Origin: Dehalococcoidia bacterium
GTDB taxonomy: Bacteria; Chloroflexota; Dehalococcoidia; UBA2979
DNA length: 18,747 nucleotides
Direction: 5' to 3'
Assembly (NCBI GenBank): GCA_009692685.1
Contig: SHYS01000019.1
Span: 1 to 18,747, forward strand
Position 1 is the first letter of the stretch; each line of letters opens with the position of its first letter. Below the pieces are notes generated by a model that saw only the letters and a program-made list of their open reading frames with translations, had not been told where the DNA came from and did not search any database. Below are positions 7,369-16,600 of this stretch, piece by piece. The position numbers and the translations under genes were made by a program.

Positions 7369-7791
7369 CTAGTTCGAGCCCTCGACGCGCGGCTTGAGCG
7401 ACTCCGCCTCCGTGGTGACGTAGGCCCGCACTTTCTTCCCGTAGATGGCTCCGACGACGGGCGCGAGCAGGCCGGTGAATTCCGCAAGCAGCCGGACGCG
7501 CGAACCGTCCGGAGACGACGCGATGACGTGGTCCCCGTTGAAGGCGAGGCCCGGCTGCTTCGTACCACAGAGGAAGCGCCGCCCCTCCTCGACCGCCAGC
7601 ACGGTGAGGACCGACGGACGTAGGCCTGGTTGCTTCACCCGCGCGCGCAGGCCGACTCGCAGTGGTAGCGGATCGAGGGCCTCGATGCTCGTCATCGTGG
7701 GCGTCCAGTCGGGCCAGTGTTCGATATCCGCAAGGACGCGCCAGATCGCGTCGACGGGCGCGGCGATATCAATCGTGTGCTCGTATCGCAT
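7369..7791 (-). CDS. SRPBCC-family (START/Bet v1-like) protein, polyketide cyclase/dehydrase type
   Basis: A 140-residue helix-grip protein that probably binds a hydrophobic ligand. The opening RYEHTIDIAAPVDAIWRVLADIEHWPDWTP is the family hallmark: strand 1, then a PxxxIWxxLxDxxxWPxW segment. Later strands include VKQPGLRPSVLTVLAVEEG and RVRLLAEFTGLLAPVVG, followed by the C-terminal helix. ATG 7791 is preceded by a perfect GGAGGT. The A of this ATG is the last base of the menG stop (TGATG), so translation is coupled to menG. This operon position suggests a link with quinone or isoprenoid metabolism, but the family is too broad to say more. It converges on the haemoglobin gene with a 6-bp gap. 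Confidence 0.88.
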   Translation of the reverse strand: MRYEHTIDIAAPVDAIWRVLADIEHWPDWTPTMTSIEALDPLPLRVGLRARVKQPGLRPSVLTVLAVEEGRRFLCGTKQPGLAFNGDHVIASSPDGSRVRLLAEFTGLLAPVVGAIYGKKVRAYVTTEAESLKPRVEGSN

Positions 7792-8528
7792 CAAAGTACC
7801 TCCGGTTTTCGGGCCACATGCATGGCCACCGTCCCGAACATCAGGCGACGCACCTGCGTCACCTCGAACCCAGCGGCGCGCAGGCGCGCCGTGAACTCGC
7901 GAGGCGTGAGGAAGTGATCGACGGATACCGGCAGGTAGGTGTACGCGCTGCTGTGACCCGAGATCAGCCGTCCGAGGCGTGGCACCACCTGGTTGAAATG
8001 CACGCGCGCGAACGGGCGCAGCAGCCCGCCGTCCATCTTCGGGATTTCGAGGACGGCGAGACGTCCGCCCGGCCGCAGGACACGCGCCGCCTCACGCAGC
8101 GCCGCGTCGAGGTCGGGGATGTTGCGCACCATGAAGGCGGAACACCAGACATCGACGCTCGCGTCGGGCAGCGGGAGGCGGGTCGCGTCGCCGAGGGCGA
8201 ACCCGGTGTGCCCGAACTGTTCGCGTTCCGACTTCGCGCGCGCGCGGGTCAGCATGGTCCCCGCGAAATCGAGGCCGATCACCTGCGCCGCGCCAGCATC
8301 GATGCACGCGAGCGCGAGGTCGCCTGTCCCGGTGCCGGCATCCACGACGGTGTTGCCAGGCCGGACAACAGCCCGCGCCGCGCGACGACGCCAGCCCTGA
8401 TCCTGGCCGATGGTCATCACGCGGTTCATGAGGTCGTAACGCGGAGAGATCTCGCCGAACATCGTCTGAACGTAGGCGGCGCGCGCGGCGCCATCCTCGA
8501 ACAGCCGGTCGGTGCGGTCGGCGGTCAT
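7791..8528 (-). CDS. menG: Demethylmenaquinone methyltransferase / UbiE-type C-methyltransferase
   Basis: SAM-dependent C-methyltransferase that converts demethylmenaquinone to menaquinone (or the ubiquinone equivalent) at the membrane surface. The 245-residue length is typical. Family signatures are clear: MFGEISPRYDLMNRVMTIGQDQGWRR (starts at residue 23), SAM motif I VVDAGTGTGDLAL (61-73), the acidic end of strand 2 (IGLDFAGTML), GDATRLPLPD (113-122), and MVRNIPDLDAALREAARVLRPGG (starts at 133). The closing region with AYTYLPVSVDHFL also fits. ATG 8528 has only a poor Shine-Dalgarno (TAGG-like). The gene follows the LLM oxidoreductase by 70 bp and overlaps the SRPBCC gene by one base. In a likely non-ubiquinone organism menG is the better name; the ubiE role cannot be excluded. 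No other men genes lie in the window. Confidence 0.9.
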   Translation of the reverse strand: MTADRTDRLFEDGAARAAYVQTMFGEISPRYDLMNRVMTIGQDQGWRRRAARAVVRPGNTVVDAGTGTGDLALACIDAGAAQVIGLDFAGTMLTRARAKSEREQFGHTGFALGDATRLPLPDASVDVWCSAFMVRNIPDLDAALREAARVLRPGGRLAVLEIPKMDGGLLRPFARVHFNQVVPRLGRLISGHSSAYTYLPVSVDHFLTPREFTARLRAAGFEVTQVRRLMFGTVAMHVARKPEVL

Positions 8529-8598
8529 GCGTCGAGCCTACGCCCGCAGGTGCGTGAGCGGGAGGGGCTTCGGCGCGGGATCGAGGTCGCCCCGTGCG

Positions 8599-9597
8599 TT
8601 ATCGCAGCACGGACTCCAGCCACTTCCCGACAGCCTTCGAGTCGCCGGCGGGCGAGTAGAGGATCTGAAGATCCGCGCCGAGGGTGGCGCGTTCCTTCAA
8701 CTGCTCGCGCACCTCATCGATGGAGCCGATGACCTGGCAGGCGCGCACCATATCGTCCGAAATTGCGGCGATCGAGCCCTCGGCGTCCCGGGCGGCCCAA
8801 GCCGCCTTGGACTTCGCCACTTCGTCCGCGAACCCGTTGCGCTCCAGCATCTGCCAGTAGAAGACGCCCATCCGGTTGATGTAGTACTGGAGGAGCCGGC
8901 GCCCCTCGTGCCACAGTGCCTCGTCCTCGGACGACCCATCGAGGATCGACACCTTCGTGTACGGGGCGATGGTGAACGGCTGGTCGGCGGGCCGACCAGC
9001 TTGCTTCGCTCCGGCGCGTAGTTCGCCGCGCAGCGTCTCGAAGTGCTGCTTCGGCCAGTGGATCGGGAGGATGCCATCGGCGATCGCGCCGGTCTGGCGG
9101 ATGGACGCTGGCGTGATCGCAGCCACGTACACCGGCACCTTGGTCCTCGGGCGCTCGTAATTCAGCCGGAAGTCGCGCTTGAGGGTGAAGATCTCGCCCT
9201 CGTAGTTCAGGGGCTGGCCAGCGATCAGCATGTCGAAGATCTCGATGTATTCGCGGAGGCGGCGCAGCGGCTTCTTGAATGGCACGCCGTGGAAGTGCTC
9301 GATCACGTACTCCCCGGAGGAGCCGAGGCCCAACGCCATCCGGCCGCCAGAGATCTGTTCCATCGTGGCGAATTCCTGCGCGATCGCGGCAGGGGACCGC
9401 GAGAACACGTTCAGGATGTTGGTGCCGATTGTGACCTTCGAGGTGTTCGCGGCGACGACCGCGAGCCACGGGATCGCGGACGCGCCCCACGCCTCGCCGG
9501 TGGACAAGAACCCGACGCCGAGTTCCTCCGCGATCTGCGCCGTCTTGACCGACTCGCGCCAGTCTTGGCCTAGCCCGATCGACATCCCGATACGCAT
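8599..9597 (-). CDS. LLM-class flavin-dependent oxidoreductase (second paralogue)
   Basis: Luciferase-like TIM-barrel oxidoreductase (FMN or F420), 332 residues; substrate unknown. The first strand is RIGMSIGLGQDW. SGGRMALGLGSSG lies at 83-95, HFHG at 101-104, then KPLRRLREYIEIFDML, PLNYEGEIFTLKRDFRLNY and ITPASIRQTGAIADG. ATG 9597 is chosen over an upstream start 36 codons earlier: it has a GGGGGTGCGAG ribosome site and puts the conserved strand at the N-terminus. A small CCCGC-CT-GCGGG inverted repeat (9606-9617) overlaps that ribosome site region. Block-by-block it closely matches the protein at 1568-2563, while the C-terminal third differs more, consistent with different substrates. It is first in the run to menG and SRPBCC, and divergent from the nurA-herA operon with 119 bp between. 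Confidence 0.9.
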   Translation of the reverse strand: MRIGMSIGLGQDWRESVKTAQIAEELGVGFLSTGEAWGASAIPWLAVVAANTSKVTIGTNILNVFSRSPAAIAQEFATMEQISGGRMALGLGSSGEYVIEHFHGVPFKKPLRRLREYIEIFDMLIAGQPLNYEGEIFTLKRDFRLNYERPRTKVPVYVAAITPASIRQTGAIADGILPIHWPKQHFETLRGELRAGAKQAGRPADQPFTIAPYTKVSILDGSSEDEALWHEGRRLLQYYINRMGVFYWQMLERNGFADEVAKSKAAWAARDAEGSIAAISDDMVRACQVIGSIDEVREQLKERATLGADLQILYSPAGDSKAVGKWLESVLR

Positions 9598-9678
9598 CTC
9601 GCACCCCCGCCTGCGGGCTGATGGTAGGCCCGTCCGCCGAGGCGTAAGCGAACGGATGTGCGGAAGTCCTCGCGCGCG

Positions 9679-9684
9679 TACAAT
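9679..9684 (+). promoter_or_regulatory. Candidate -10 element for the nurA-herA-sbcD-sbcC operon
   Basis: TACAAT matches the sigma-70 -10 consensus at five of six positions and lies 32 bases before the nurA ATG. No good -35 is found at 16-18 bp spacing upstream. It stands out in very GC-rich sequence and is the only such element in the 119-bp divergent gap. Confidence 0.35.
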
Positions 9685-9716
9685 CGGACGGTCTTCCCAG
9701 GACACCGGATCGACGC

Positions 9717-10709
9717 ATGCCCGTCCGCTTGCTCCCGTGGTCGCCCGAATACGGCACCGCGATGCGCATGGACGCCGCCGAGGCTGATGAGGCCGACCGC
9801 GGCGACGTGGATCTGCGCGTCGAACGGGACATCTGGGCCCCTATCACCCCCGGCACCACCCCACCTCTCCGTGTCCGCATCGTCGACGGCGTCCGTCGCG
9901 CCGAAGCCCACGCCCTGGACGACGACCTCGATGGCCTCCCCACGTTCGGCCTCTTCGCTTCCTACGCCGTCGGCGTCGTCGCCTGCGAGCCCTCCGCCGC
10001 CCGCGTCGTGGACGAGGCGACCGACGTCGTGCGGCAGTATCTGCACACGGGCGTCGGCGCGGCCGACCGGATCCTCCGCGCCGGCAGTGCCCGCCTCGAC
10101 TTCCGCGCGCGCGCGGTGCCGCGGGCCAAGAGTGCGGACGACCTCGTCGACGCGATGAACCGCTCGATGCTGGACGCGGAGGCGCACCTCGCCGAGTCGC
10201 TGAGCGAGGACGAGTCCTGGCTCACGCTGGTAGACGGCCCGCTGCGAGGGCTGCGCCACCCGGGCCGCCGAGTCGTCGGCTACATCAAGCGCATGCAGGA
10301 GTGGTACGTCCCCGCCCGTGAAGTCGCGCTGCTGCCGACGCTGCTCCCCGGTGAGCGTACGCCGCTGTTCAGCATCGAGGCGAAGGGCGCTGGCGCCGAC
10401 CACCTGCGCGACGGACGCTATTCTTGGTATGTCCGCATCGCTCACATCGAAGGCCCCATCCACCCGTTGGGTGGAGTCCTGCGCCTCGAGTGCTCGCAGG
10501 CCGTGGGGGTTGAGGGCGCACGCGAACTTGCCGACCTGACCGCGACGCTGCTGCCACGTCTCGCCTCCTCCCCCGTGCGCGACCCGCGCGCGCCACAGAA
10601 CCTCACGCCGACGGGCGCCCTCGAGGCGCGGCTGACGCATTTCCTCGGCGACCGCCGGCTGATCTACCGACTGCTCCTCACCGACCTCGGACGAGGTCTC
10701 GCCGAATGA
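9717..10709 (+). CDS. nurA: NurA-family 5'-3' nuclease
   Basis: NurA nuclease (RNase H-like fold, Mn-dependent) forms a toroidal dimer on the HerA hexamer and resects the 5' strand at DNA ends. In this 330-residue protein the expected acidic motifs are seen: RIVDGVRR with Asp57 as the first catalytic acid, and TLVDGPLRG with Asp173 as the conserved LDGxL-type motif. After these come VVGYIKR (186-192), GRYSWYVRI (233-241) and the closing LTPTGALEARL plus RRLIYRLL, typical of bacterial NurA-domain proteins. ATG 9717 is the only upstream Met in frame; AGGA lies 15 bases before it, so initiation may be weak, and Met16 or Met18 is possible. Its TGA overlaps the herA ATG (ATGA). The position directly before herA supports the call more strongly than the divergent sequence does. 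Confidence 0.88.
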   Translation: MPVRLLPWSPEYGTAMRMDAAEADEADRGDVDLRVERDIWAPITPGTTPPLRVRIVDGVRRAEAHALDDDLDGLPTFGLFASYAVGVVACEPSAARVVDEATDVVRQYLHTGVGAADRILRAGSARLDFRARAVPRAKSADDLVDAMNRSMLDAEAHLAESLSEDESWLTLVDGPLRGLRHPGRRVVGYIKRMQEWYVPAREVALLPTLLPGERTPLFSIEAKGAGADHLRDGRYSWYVRIAHIEGPIHPLGGVLRLECSQAVGVEGARELADLTATLLPRLASSPVRDPRAPQNLTPTGALEARLTHFLGDRRLIYRLLLTDLGRGLAE

Positions 10710-12457
10710 CGCTCGACCCGACGGCCGACGCCGCCTACCGCGGTCTCGTGCTCGGCACCGAGGCGGAGGCCTCGACGCCCTTCGGCTTCTCCGTGTGGGT
10801 CGACCCGACGCGTTTCCTCCAGTTGGACGATGTCGTGACTGTCATCACCACACTCCCCGACGGCACGGAGGTCGAGACATCCGGCATCGTGGACGATGTG
10901 CGCACGCGACAAGAGGGCGTCGCGCTCACCTCGGATGTCTCGCTCGCGCGCGACGGTGTGCTGCCGGCGCAGCAGGCGACCTCCGCCCACATCTCGGTGA
11001 CGCGTGTGGAGCCCGAGGTCTATGTGCCGCCGATGCCCGGGCAGCCGGTGCTGCTCGCGCAGGGCGCCGCGCGCGACCGCGCGCTGTTCTTCGACCGTAT
11101 GGCCGAGCAGTTCCCGCTCGGCCTCGCACGCGACGGTTCAATGATCGTCGGGAACCTCGAGTTCCTCGACGGTGCGAAGGGTGCGCACGTCAACATCTCC
11201 GGCATCTCCGGAGTCGCGACGAAGACCTCGTACGCCACGTTCCTGCTCTACGCGCTGTTCGAGGGCCGTTCGCTCGGCGCACGGCGCGCGAACGCGAAGG
11301 CGCTGATCTTCAATGTGAAGGGCGAGGACCTGCTGTTCCTCGACCGTCCGAACGTGATGCTGACCGACGAGATTCGTGAGCGGTACGCCTCGCTGGGTCT
11401 CCCCGCCGGCCCGTTCGGCTCGGCCGGCTTCTTCGCCCCCGTGCGTCGAGGTGACCTACCGATCCCGGATACCGGCGCGCGGCAGGAAGGCGTCACGGGC
11501 TTTTTCTGGACGCTTCGTGAGTTCTGCGAGGAGGGCTTCCTGCCCTTCCTCTTCACCGAGGCAGACGCTGAGACCTCCCAGATGTCCTACGTCATCGATG
11601 CCGTCGCCGCGCGCCTTGCTGCCGCGGCAAAGGCGCGCCCGGCTGGCCCCAACGTTTTCATCGATGACGTGGAGGTCGAGGACTTCGACCAGTTGTTGGA
11701 CGCGATCGACACACACCTCGACCCCGACTCGGACCTCGCGTTCAAGTGGGCAGGCTCTGGGAACAGTGCGGCTGCCATCGGCACCATCCGAGCGTTCATG
11801 CGACGCCTTCATGGCTCCGCGCGTCATGTCGGCACGCTGATCCGAGGCGCGGGCGCGGCGAGCCCGGAGAAGCACCGCATCGGCTTCCAGCACCAGGTGA
11901 CCGTGGTCGACTTGCATCGACTGCACGATCGCGCCCAGCGCTTTGTCGTCGGTGTGCTGTTGCGTCGAGTGATGGAGGAGCGCGAGTCGCGACCGGGTAC
12001 GGACCGCCCGGCGCCCTTCTTCGTCGTCGTCGACGAGTTGAACAAGTACGCGCCACGCACCGGTCGGAGCCCGATCAAGGACGCGCTCCTCGACATCGCC
12101 GAGCGCGGTCGATCGCTCGGCGTCATCCTGATCGGTGCGCAGCAGACCGCCTCCGAGGTGGAGCCACGCATCGTGGCGAACGCCGCGTTCCGCGTCGTCG
12201 GCCGCCTCGACCCCGCCGAGGCGCAGCGCAATGAGTACCGCTACCTCACGCCCACGACACAGAAGCGCGCCGCGTTGCTGAAGCCTGGCTCGATGATCGT
12301 GGCGCAGCCGGAGATCCCTGTCCCGCTGCTACTGGAGTTCCCGTGGCCCGCATGGGCGACGCGTGCCTCCGAGGTTGCCCCGACCGACGAGGGTGGCGAT
12401 CCGGCGCCCGTGCCTCGACTGCTCCGCCGCTTCGACGTTGGCGATCCGGAGGACTAG
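10706..12457 (+). CDS. herA: HerA-type DNA translocase ATPase
   Basis: Hexameric FtsK/HerA-superfamily ATPase that pumps duplex DNA and works with NurA in end resection. The 583 residues start with a beta-rich HAS-barrel-like region (about 10-105: GLVLGTEAEASTPFGFSVWV, then VTVITTLPDG). The P-loop segment is GISGVATKT (166-174), where a Thr replaces the usual Gly before Lys173. Walker B is FVVVDE ending Asp443-Glu444, followed by LNKYAPR. Next come the sensor-like ILIGAQQTASEV (474-485) and VVGRLDPAEAQRNEYRYL (497-514), equivalent to the HerA arginine-finger region. An insertion-like segment (about 245-395) separates the two Walker motifs. The start overlaps nurA by 4 nt, and sbcD starts 2 nt after its stop. 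Other HerA-like ATPases act in phage defence with different nucleases; the sbcCD linkage favours repair. Confidence 0.88.
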   Translation: MTLDPTADAAYRGLVLGTEAEASTPFGFSVWVDPTRFLQLDDVVTVITTLPDGTEVETSGIVDDVRTRQEGVALTSDVSLARDGVLPAQQATSAHISVTRVEPEVYVPPMPGQPVLLAQGAARDRALFFDRMAEQFPLGLARDGSMIVGNLEFLDGAKGAHVNISGISGVATKTSYATFLLYALFEGRSLGARRANAKALIFNVKGEDLLFLDRPNVMLTDEIRERYASLGLPAGPFGSAGFFAPVRRGDLPIPDTGARQEGVTGFFWTLREFCEEGFLPFLFTEADAETSQMSYVIDAVAARLAAAAKARPAGPNVFIDDVEVEDFDQLLDAIDTHLDPDSDLAFKWAGSGNSAAAIGTIRAFMRRLHGSARHVGTLIRGAGAASPEKHRIGFQHQVTVVDLHRLHDRAQRFVVGVLLRRVMEERESRPGTDRPAPFFVVVDELNKYAPRTGRSPIKDALLDIAERGRSLGVILIGAQQTASEVEPRIVANAAFRVVGRLDPAEAQRNEYRYLTPTTQKRAALLKPGSMIVAQPEIPVPLLLEFPWPAWATRASEVAPTDEGGDPAPVPRLLRRFDVGDPED

Positions 12458-12459
12458 GC

Positions 12460-13623
12460 GTGCGCTTCCTGCATACCGCCGACTGGCACCTCGGCCGCAC
12501 GATTCGTGGCCGTAGTCGCACCGTCGAGTTCGAAGCGGTGCTGGCCGAGGTCTGCGCCATCGCGCGCGACCGGAGTGTCGATGTCGTCCTAGTTTGCGGC
12601 GACATTTACGACTCGACTTCGCCGCCGCCCGAGGCCGAACGGCTGCTCACAACGACGCTCCGCGCCCTCGTCGAGGCGAAGGTCGAGGTCGTGCTGATCG
12701 CCGGGAACCACGACCACCCGCGCCGCCTCGACGCGCTGGGGAAACTCGCGGAGTTGCTGGGTGTCCATGTGCAGTCGGCGGTCCGCGGCCCGGAGGATGG
12801 CGGCGTCATTACCATCGAGCGCGGCGGCGAGACCGCGAAGATCGCCGCGCTTCCATGGGTGCCTGAGGGTCGTGCCGCCGACCTCGAAGCTATCCTCGGC
12901 CCGCGCGAGGAGGCGTTCCAGGGGTATGCGGGGCAACTGTCGGAGTTGTACCGACACGTCGCGAAGGCGTTCACGCCGGAGACGGTGAACATCCTCGCGT
13001 CCCACGTCTTCGTCGACGGCGCGCAGATCGCGATGACCGATGGCTCTGAGCGCCGCCTGCACATCGGCCAGACCTACGCCGTGCCGCCCGCCGCGATCCC
13101 GACGAACGCGCACTACTCCGCTCTCGGCCACGTCCATCAGCCGCAGGACATCGTCGGTACCCCCTCGCCAGCCGCCTACTCCGGCTCGCTGCTTCAGATG
13201 GACTTCGGCGAACGCGACCAGCAGAAGGGCGTCTGGGTCGTCGAGGCCCACCCCGACCGCCCTGTGCAGCGCGAGTTCGTCCCGTTCACCTCGGGCCGGC
13301 CCCTCATCGAGGTGCGCGGCACGCTGGACGAGGTCATCACGCAGGGCCTCGCGCGACCGGATGCGTACATCCGCGCAGTGGTGTGCCTCGATGCCTACGA
13401 GACGGGGATCGCACCCCGGGTGCGTGAGGCCCTCGCCAACTGCGTCGACGTGCGCGTCGAGGTGGCACGCGAGGAGCGGGCGCTCGCCGATCCCGAGTTC
13501 AAACACCTCAAGCCCGCCGAGCAGTTCACCCGTTACTACGCCTCCTCCCACGGCAAAGAGCCGGCGCCCGCTCTCGTCGCCCTCTTTCGTGAGGTGGTGG
13601 AGGAAGCGACGGCGCAGACATGA
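12460..13623 (+). CDS. sbcD: SbcD/Mre11 DNA repair exonuclease subunit
   Basis: Mn-dependent calcineurin-like phosphoesterase; with SbcC it opens hairpins and blocked DNA ends as nuclease subunit of the SbcCD (Mre11-Rad50) complex. All expected metal ligands are present: Asp8 and His10 (TADWHLG), Asp48 (CGDIYD), Asn83 and His84 (AGNHDHP), His182 (ASHVFVDG), and His224 and His226 (LGHVHQPQ). The phosphoesterase fold covers about 1-275. The C-terminal capping and SbcC-binding part follows to 387, a normal length. I chose GTG 12460, which gives the canonical start RFLHTADWH and has GGAGG seven bases upstream. The in-frame ATG 39 codons earlier lies inside herA and adds non-homologous sequence. 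The 2-nt gap to herA implies coupled translation. Confidence 0.95.
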   Translation: MRFLHTADWHLGRTIRGRSRTVEFEAVLAEVCAIARDRSVDVVLVCGDIYDSTSPPPEAERLLTTTLRALVEAKVEVVLIAGNHDHPRRLDALGKLAELLGVHVQSAVRGPEDGGVITIERGGETAKIAALPWVPEGRAADLEAILGPREEAFQGYAGQLSELYRHVAKAFTPETVNILASHVFVDGAQIAMTDGSERRLHIGQTYAVPPAAIPTNAHYSALGHVHQPQDIVGTPSPAAYSGSLLQMDFGERDQQKGVWVVEAHPDRPVQREFVPFTSGRPLIEVRGTLDEVITQGLARPDAYIRAVVCLDAYETGIAPRVREALANCVDVRVEVAREERALADPEFKHLKPAEQFTRYYASSHGKEPAPALVALFREVVEEATAQT

Positions 13624-13636
13624 CCGGGAGCCGGGC

Positions 13637-16600
13637 GTGAGGCCCGTACGCCTCGAACTGCAGGGGTTCACGGCGTTTCGTGAGCAGGCCACCCTCGACT
13701 TCGAGGGGCGACGACTTTTCGTGATCACCGGTCCCACCGGCGCCGGTAAGTCCTCGTTGCTGGACGCGATGACCTGGGCGCTCTTTGGCCAGGTACCGCG
13801 TGTGGGCACCAGCGTGGGGCAGTTGATCTCGCAGGGCGAAACATCGATGCACGTCAAACTCGAGTTCGAGACGCGTGGTCGTCGCTACCAGGTCGCGCGT
13901 CGCGCATTGACCAAGGGCCCCGGCGCGGTACGCCTTGAGCGCCGCGACGCCTCGGGCGACTGGGAGCCGATCGCTGACCGCACGACCGAGGTGAAGACGC
14001 ACGTCGAGCGTCTCCTCGGCATGGACTACGCGACCTTCACTCGCACCATGGTGCTGCCGCAGGGCGCCTTCGACGCGTTCCTCCGAGGCGAACCGCGCGA
14101 CCGCCGTGAGATCCTCTCGCGTCTCATCGGCCTCGATGTCTACGAGACGGCTCGTCAGATCGCAGGCACGCGCGCCAGCACGGCGAAGGCGGCCGCCGAC
14201 ACCCTGCGCGCGCAACTCGCCTCGCTCGACCTTGCGACGCCGGAGCGGATCGCCGCGCTCCGCGCCGACGAAGTCGCCGCCCGCGCACGCCTCGAGGCGC
14301 GCACCACACGCTTCGAGGTGCTGCGCGGCCTGGCCGACTGCTGGCGCACCTTCGAAGCGGCTCGACAGGCAGCATCGGAGGCAACCATCGAAGCCGAGCG
14401 CGCTGCACAGGCGACGCAGACGGCGAAGCAGGCGCTCGAGGCTGCGCAGCAAGCATCCGTCGACGCGCAACGTCAGGCCGCCACGGCCGAAGCAGATCGT
14501 GCCACCCTTGCCTACGACCGCGAGGCGCACGAAGCGCTTCGTGTCCAGATCTCGCTCCTCGACCGGCGAGCCGCGGCTCTGCGCGACGTCGAGGCGGCAC
14601 ACACCGCCCTCGCAACCGCGGAACGTGACCACGCCACGGCCGAGGCCGGCGCTGCCGTTGCCGTGCGTGCCTCGAAGCAGGCGGAGCGCGTGCTGCAGCA
14701 GGCTCGGACGAGAGCCGAGTCCGCGGCCGCACAGGTCACTAGTGCCGCTGCTGCCGCCGTCGCTGCTCGGGACGCCTTGCAGGCGGAGGCGCTTGCACGA
14801 TCCGCCGAGGTGGTTGCGGCGCGCAAGGAAGCGCAGGAGGCGCAGGCACGCGCGCTCGCCATCGAACAGATCGCGGTGCGCCTCGCAGGCGAGGCGGAGA
14901 CGGAACGTTTCGCCAGCCTCACCCACGCCGAGGCGGTTCGCGCCGCGAAAGCGGCGACGCGAGACGCCACGGCCGCCACGAAGGCGCATACCACCGCCGA
15001 GCGGATTGCCTCGGCTGCGCGGGAGAAGGCCGAGGCCGCGCGTCGCGCGAACGCCGCTGTCGATCTGTCACGTGGTTTGAAGAAGGGCGACCGCTGCCCG
15101 ATCTGCGGCGACACCCTGACCGCAGCGCCCAAGCATGCGAAGACCGACTTCGACGCGGCTGAACGCGCCGTCGCCGAAGCGGAGCGCATCCTCGGAGCAG
15201 CCGCCGCAGCGGTTTCCACCGCCGCCTCGGCATCAGCCGTCGCCGCGGAACGTGTCGAGGCGCGTGCCGACGCGCTGGCGATGGCGACCGCACGCCGCGC
15301 CGAGATCGAGGGCGAAGTGAATGCACTTGGCGTCACTGCGCTCGACTTTCCGAAGCAGGCACAGCGCGAGTCGAAGGCCGCCGAGCAGGCCGAGGCACGT
15401 GCCACCCGTGCGGAGCAGGTCGCCGAGCGGGCCTCGGCCACCGCACGCGCTTTCGATGTGGCCCTCGGGCCGCTGGGAGCCACACCGCCTGCGGGTGATC
15501 CCGCTACGTCCCCGGTCGCGCTCACGCGTGCCATCGAGGTGGCTGCCGCCGCTGACCTCGCAGCCCGGACGGCCGTCAGTGCCTTCGACAGCGCGCAGCA
15601 CGATGCAGACGCCGCACAGCGCGAAGTCGCGTTGCGCGATCAATCACTCCGAACCGCCCGCGACCACGATCGAGGTGCCGCGGAACGCCTCGCTGCGCTC
15701 GGTACCGTCGAGGGCGACTCCGCCGCAGTCCACCGAGCCTTCGCTGCTGCCGAGCAGGCGGTCGCGCGGGCGGCGGCCCTCGATGCCGCGATCACGAAAG
15801 CACGAGTGGCATGCGCCGCCGCCGAGGCCTCAGCCGTCGCGGTGAGCACGGCCCTCGACGTTGCACAGACAGACGAGCGCGAACGGACCGCGCGCGTCGC
15901 GAAGCAGCGCGACGCCGAACAGCAGGCGGTCGATGCGCTCACGAGGACCTGGCGCGACGTCCTCGGTGATGGGGCGCCATCGAAGGCGGCGTTGGCGACC
16001 GCGCAGCGCGAGCATCAGGCCGGGCAGCAGGATGCGACACTCCGCGCGGGTGCCCTCGGTCAGGCCGTCGTGCAGGCGGAGCAGCAGGCAGAGCAGGCCG
16101 CCGCCAGCGTCGCCGAGATCGCCACGCATGAGGCACGACACCGGCTGGCGACCGAACTCCACACCGAGTTGCGCAGCGACCACTTTGTCGACTTCCTGCT
16201 CAGCGAATCGCTTGAACTGCTCGCGCGCGACGCCTCGCTGCGCCTCATGCAGTTCTCGACGGGCCGGTACGAACTCCAGACGGCTAAGGGCGACTTCCTC
16301 GTGCTCGACCACCAGAACGGTGATGAGCGACGATCGGTAAAGACGCTCTCCGGCGGCGAAACGTTTCTCGCCTCGCTTGCCCTTGCACTGTCACTGTCCG
16401 AACACCTGCCGGAGATCTCCGGCACCGGCGGTGCGGTCGCCCTCGAATCCCTCTTTCTGGACGAGGGCTTCGGCTCGCTGGACGCCGAATCGCTCGACCT
16501 TGCCGTGCAGGGCCTTGAGGCGCTCGTGGACGGCAATCGGATGGTGGGGGTCATCTCTCACGTCGAGGAGTTGTCAGAGCGCCTGCCCTCGCGCGTCCAC

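Noticed and set aside
9570..10640. 356-codon minus-strand ORF opposite nurA
   Set aside because: Shadow of nurA; NurA motifs, the herA overlap and operon context support the plus strand.
9717..12457. HerA-nuclease phage defence pair
   Set aside because: HerA-like ATPases also occur in defence systems, but here the partner is NurA and sbcD-sbcC follow in the same operon, which fits DNA repair better.
12343..12459. Upstream ATG extension of sbcD by 39 codons
   Set aside because: The extra residues lie inside the herA frame and show no SbcD homology; GTG 12460 has GGAGG and gives the canonical RFLHTADWH start.
13526..14989. 487-codon minus-strand ORF opposite sbcD/sbcC
   Set aside because: It lies antisense to the Ala/Arg-rich SbcC coiled coil. 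GC-rich codons give long open frames on the other strand; no domain is visible.
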